Shown: piece after piece, positions 57,282 to 58,258 of the stretch | Layout of the letters: the number at the start of each line of letters is the position of its first letter | Position numbering within the stretch: position 1 is the first letter of the stretch | NCBI GenBank assembly: GCA_026991575.1 | Contig: JALXBF010000096.1 | Span: 1 to 58,258 of the forward strand | From: Planctomycetota bacterium | GTDB lineage: Bacteria > Planctomycetota > Planctomycetia > JALXBF01 | Length of the DNA: 58,258 bases | Direction of reading: 5' to 3' | Position numbers and translations under genes: made by a program | Notes under the pieces: model-generated | The model's database searches: none | The model's input: only the letters and a program-made list of their open reading frames with translations | Told to the model about the DNA's origin: nothing

Positions 57282-57980
57282 ATGGCACGCGAAGTTCACG
57301 AGGTAGTCTTCTACTCCTACCCGAAGCTGCTGTTTGCCTGGCCGTTGATCGTGCTCGGAGTGCTGTTCTATCCGCTAGCTCACTGGGAACTGGTCTCCGA
57401 AGTAACGCTTGGCTGGATCTACGTCATCGTTCTGACCACCGTCATCCTGACAATGGGGATCGACGTCAACCGCGAAGCGGCCGTGTTCTGGATCATCACG
57501 CTGATAGCGATCGCGTTTGGATCGGCCTGGCTGCAGGCTAAAGGATACGACTTTGCCCGTCCACTGACGGCAGCACTCTCCTACATCGAGCCGCGGTACA
57601 GCCCTGGTGCCGGACTCGCAGTCTCGGTGTTCCTGGCCGTGCCCTACGCGGTCATGCTGTTCTGGGCGCGTGTCAACGACAAGTGGCGTTTTACGCACAA
57701 TGAGTTTGAGCATTACTCGCTGGGCAAGGTCGACAAGTCATTCGCCCGCGGCGCCAAGACGGTGCGCACTGCGTATCCGGACCTGTTCGAATTCATCCTG
57801 GCTCTGGCCGGTGAGGTGATCATTGCCGACTCCCGCGGCGACAAGGTGCTGGCTCGCATTCCCCACGTGCCGTTTTTGCCCTTCGTGCGCAGTAAGATCC
57901 AACGTTTGCTGGAGGTCAAAGCGGTGACTGCCGACTGGGTCGAGGCCGAAGAGGAAGAAGAAGGGGAACAGGATCTCTAG
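57282..57980 (+). CDS. Conserved membrane protein, paralogue 2
   Basis: A 232-residue protein starting MAREVHEVVFYSYPKLLFAW, with AGGGAG upstream. It is collinear with the gene at 56086 along its whole length and most residues are the same. Shared blocks include GWIYVI, TVILTMGIDVNRE, FWI.TLIAIA, PG.GLAVSVFLAVPYAVML, THNEFEHY..GKVD, and GAKTVRTAYPDLFEF. The divergent parts are the loop after the third helix and the C-terminus, which here ends in an acidic tail (EAEEEEEGEQDL). The pair arose by tandem duplication. No family was recognised and no neighbouring gene suggests a function. Confidence 0.85.
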   Translation: MAREVHEVVFYSYPKLLFAWPLIVLGVLFYPLAHWELVSEVTLGWIYVIVLTTVILTMGIDVNREAAVFWIITLIAIAFGSAWLQAKGYDFARPLTAALSYIEPRYSPGAGLAVSVFLAVPYAVMLFWARVNDKWRFTHNEFEHYSLGKVDKSFARGAKTVRTAYPDLFEFILALAGEVIIADSRGDKVLARIPHVPFLPFVRSKIQRLLEVKAVTADWVEAEEEEEGEQDL

Positions 57981-58258
57981 AGCTATCCGCTCTGGTGGAA
58001 CGACGCTGCGGAGCGCCGGTCGAGCGCGTGCCATCTGGTCGCGCAGCGGGCCAACGGTCCGCCGGTCGAGGTACGACGCCAGAGTGCCGGCTGTCTAAGG
58101 GACCGATCCAGCTCGATAGCCCATACACCTTCGAACGCTCCGTCGACGCGTCGGCAGACGTTTCCCCGCAGAAACTGCAGCGGCGATCCATCCGACGACT
58201 GGCCATGAGGGGGATCCGGGTACGGCCAGACCGATGGCGTGTTGGGGCAGGCGGCATG
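57981..58258. other. Right-edge region without a recognised gene (278 bp)
   Basis: A minus-strand frame is open across it to the window edge but reads as Arg/Pro/Ser-rich random sequence. Nothing can be supported. Confidence 0.4.

Noticed and set aside
1-58258. Search for tRNA, rRNA, insertion sequences and attachment sites
   Set aside because: No T-loop-like GTTCGA context outside the CRISPR repeats and coding regions, no transposase motif and no terminal inverted repeats were recognised by eye.

Overview
The window is a GC-rich chromosomal segment that looks planctomycetal. The pointers are a DUF1559-type pseudopilin (N-terminal prepilin motif plus a C-terminal H-x9-DG motif), a DUF1573-like lipoprotein, very large TPR and PQQ-propeller proteins, and MoxR/DUF58/VWA clusters. 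No rRNA, tRNA or species marker was seen, so the assignment rests on gene content only.

Layout. (a) 1-13.5 kb, minus strand: a giant TPR protein running off the left edge (at least 2,622 codons), preceded by a membrane/coiled-coil protein, a double-VWA membrane protein and a DUF1573-like lipoprotein. (b) 13.7-21.4 kb: a surface-glycan neighbourhood with two GT2 glycosyltransferases, a DUF2304 protein, a GT-C-like membrane glycosyltransferase, a SAM methyltransferase, a sulfotransferase and a flippase-like LPG_synthase_TM protein. (c) 21.9-25.6 kb: a soluble PAS-containing methyl-accepting protein and a secreted six-hairpin glycosidase. (d) 26.2-36.3 kb, accessory and gene-poor: two tandem PD-(D/E)XK nuclease-like paralogues whose C-termini resemble the Card1/DUF1887 family, an unknown acidic protein, a CRISPR array of eight perfect 37-nt repeats plus one degenerate repeat, then cas2, cas1 and a reverse transcriptase on the minus strand, then another unknown protein. 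No CRISPR effector gene (cas10, csm, cmr, cas3, cas9) and no cas6 is present. (e) 37.2-39.5 kb: a sigma-70 region-2-like protein with its own probable promoter and an arrestin-like membrane protein. (f) 40.2-42.1 kb: a strong promoter, a cobalamin riboswitch, a pseudopilin and a DUF6580-like membrane protein. (g) 42.2-53.3 kb, plus strand: a PQQ-propeller/TPR giant, MoxR, DUF58 and two VWA membrane proteins in close succession. (h) 53.5-58 kb: a SEC-C motif protein and two tandem paralogous membrane proteins.

Most notable points. The repeat carries the ATTGAAAC handle in minus orientation, so crRNAs would come from the same strand as the RT-cas1-cas2 genes, with the leader next to cas2. The two leader-proximal spacers are diverged versions of one coding site (EKPV..FG.PR, P-loop-like) and start at the same codon, so their crRNAs would be antisense to the target mRNA. 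This fits RNA-targeting, RT-linked type III immunity, yet the effector is elsewhere or missing. The adjacent nuclease pair has a conserved N-terminal region in which no CARF domain is recognisable, and it is the best candidate in the window for an undescribed defence module. The cobalamin riboswitch controlling a pseudopilin plus DUF6580 pair is a second candidate system.
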